A stretch of 60,000 nt of DNA, taken from assembly GCF_964204645.1 (NCBI RefSeq), contig NC_134035.1:11949951-12009950 (forward strand). The letters are read 5' to 3'. The first letter of the stretch is position 1, and each line of letters starts with the position of its first letter. The position numbers were made by a program, and so were the translations under genes. Under the pieces are notes generated by a model, which worked only from the letters and a program-made list of their open reading frames with translations, had not been told where the DNA came from and did not search any database. This document shows, piece by piece, positions 1 through 60,000 of this stretch. The stretch comes from Tubulanus polymorphus. Taxonomy: Eukaryota; Nemertea; Palaeonemertea; Tubulaniformes; Tubulanidae.

Positions 1-16
1 ACAAGGTTGAATAATG

Positions 17-304
17 CATCTTTCAGTGCATCTACACACCGCAGTGCGGTGTATGAATCGGTGATGGATTTTGCTAGTACACTGCACTGCAGTGTATTGG
101 TGTAATTAGTAATTATCTCCCTTGAAAGATGGCAGCACCTGTCAAACATAGTGAAATACTAGTAACTAACGATACACCGCGCCGCGGTGTAGACGCACTG
201 TAGTGGTATTCCCGTTATTCAACACACTAGGGTGGAATTTTTTAAAATCTTCAAATTACCTCCAGCACTATAGGGTATTGAATGGTCAGCACTGAAAGGG
301 TTAA
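17..304. mobile_element. TTAA-type MITE, copy 1 (left end worn)
   Basis: The right end GCACTGAAAGGGTTAA is intact at 289..304. The left end is degraded (CTTTCAGTGC at about 21..30). It has internal ACACCGCAGTGCGGTGTA-type palindromes shared with five other copies. It lies in the intron after M37's first exon. Confidence 0.8.
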
Positions 305-644
305 GCAAGAGAAAATCTGTGAGCTGCTCTGATTCTTGGTTGGATGCTAGGTACCGGTAGTCTCAACCGGCTTTTCCTCAAGAAGCCTCATCAGGCAGTT
401 TTAGACGAGGAACTAAAGAGTTCACTTCAGTTCATTCAATGTTTTACGTTCATCTCAATTCAGTAAGTACAGTAAACCTCGTCTAAATCTGATAAACTGG
501 GACCAGAAAAATTAGTCAACGTAAAGAATATGAAAATATGCAAGAAAGTTAGAAAAATAATTTCAGTATATCAAAAGTCCGAGTTGACCATATAAAGCGA
601 GTAAGGCGAGGTTCACTGTACGTTCAGAAAATTTCTCTTCATAC

Positions 645-59521
<58,877 letters not shown>

Positions 59522-59642
59522 CTATACAATATAGATTCATACTCGATAAGTCATTACCACAGTTCAGATTGGAAGTTTGAAGTGAAGAAATTTCAGTCAA
59601 ACTTAACTGACAACTATTGAACTACTGGATGCAGATGTTAAT

Positions 59643-59676
59643 ATAAATGATCTCGACCTGGTTCGAGATCATTTAT
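59643..59676. repeat. Perfect 14-bp inverted repeat
   Basis: ATAAATGATCTCGA, loop CCTGGT, TCGAGATCATTTAT. No role is evident. Confidence 0.8.
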
Positions 59677-59762
59677 CCTGGTTCAACTAAGATAAGTTCC
59701 AACGCAGAGTTAAAATTAGTTGATTTACAATGTTTCAATTTCAACTGAATATTATGGAGTTG

Positions 59763-59953
59763 GGTCCTGGTGTAAGCATGTTTAAGGGTCCTGGTGTAAG
59801 CATGTTTAAGGGTCCCGGTGTAAGCATGTTTAAGGGTCCTGGTGTAAGCATGTTTAAGGGTCCTGGTGTGGGCATGTTTAAGGGTCCTGGTGTAAGCATG
59901 TTTAAGGGTCCTGGTGTAAGCATGCTTAAGGGTCCTGGTGTAAGCATGTTTAA
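59763..59953. repeat. 24-bp minisatellite, eight copies
   Basis: Eight copies of GGTCCTGGTGTAAGCATG plus TTTAAG, with few changes. Because 24 is a multiple of three, it gives open frames on both strands. These have no sign of being coding. Confidence 0.93.
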
Positions 59954-60000
59954 CTGAATCTTTCAACTCTTTAACATTTTCAGATAATATGTTTACACTT

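Noticed and set aside
59673-59966. Open frames with regular repeats on both strands
   Set aside because: The 24-bp minisatellite has a period divisible by three, so it is open in several frames. There is no splice or family support.

Overview
The window is animal (eukaryotic) genomic DNA, AT-rich, with short spliceosomal introns. It holds part of one very large gene on the minus strand. Between 59521 (5' side) and 645 (3' side) I could follow 108 exons by hand. They join in one open frame through GT-AG introns and one GC-AG intron, with matching phases at the junctions. The product is a chain of 37 MAM domains (numbered M1 to M37 from the N-terminal side) plus two LDL-receptor class A (LDLa) domains, about 18-19 kb of coding sequence or roughly 6,000 residues. 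Neither start, signal peptide, membrane anchor nor stop is in the window, so the whole protein is larger. The best family label is MALRD1-like (MAM and LDLa domain protein). The repeats suggest an invertebrate, perhaps a lophotrochozoan, but the sequence alone does not settle the species.

Layout. The basic module is a three-exon MAM domain. Exon A (phase 1 to 1) has C1, C2 and a TGPxxDHTxGT motif. Exon B (phase 1 to 0) has YYxYIExS, C3 in CLxFWYHMYG, and QGxxW. Exon C (phase 0 to 1) has FEGxxGxxxxGDIAIDD and C4. Many domains depart from this by exon fusion (C+A, A+B, B+C) or extra introns. From M3 to M35 a Thr/Pro-rich linker recurs exactly every three MAM domains, giving eleven triplets, so the array probably grew by duplication of a three-MAM unit. 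After M35 the pattern changes to LDLa, MAM, LDLa, MAM.

The introns hold many non-autonomous repeats. These include six copies of a TTAA-flanked, piggyBac-type MITE, a pogo/mariner-type MITE, several fold-back families (a set of which share CCAGTT-like ends), two tRNA-derived SINE copies, a fragment of LINE reverse transcriptase, two minisatellites (22 bp and 24 bp) and three microsatellites.

The most unusual feature is in the intron between M16 and M17 (31569..33575). It holds twelve tandem hairpins, each with two 30-nt arms that align without gaps and a 14-24 nt loop. One arm is nearly invariant. This is the size and form of a clustered microRNA precursor array, and the pattern of wobble pairs favours the minus strand, the same as the host gene. 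I do not recognise the sequence as a known microRNA.
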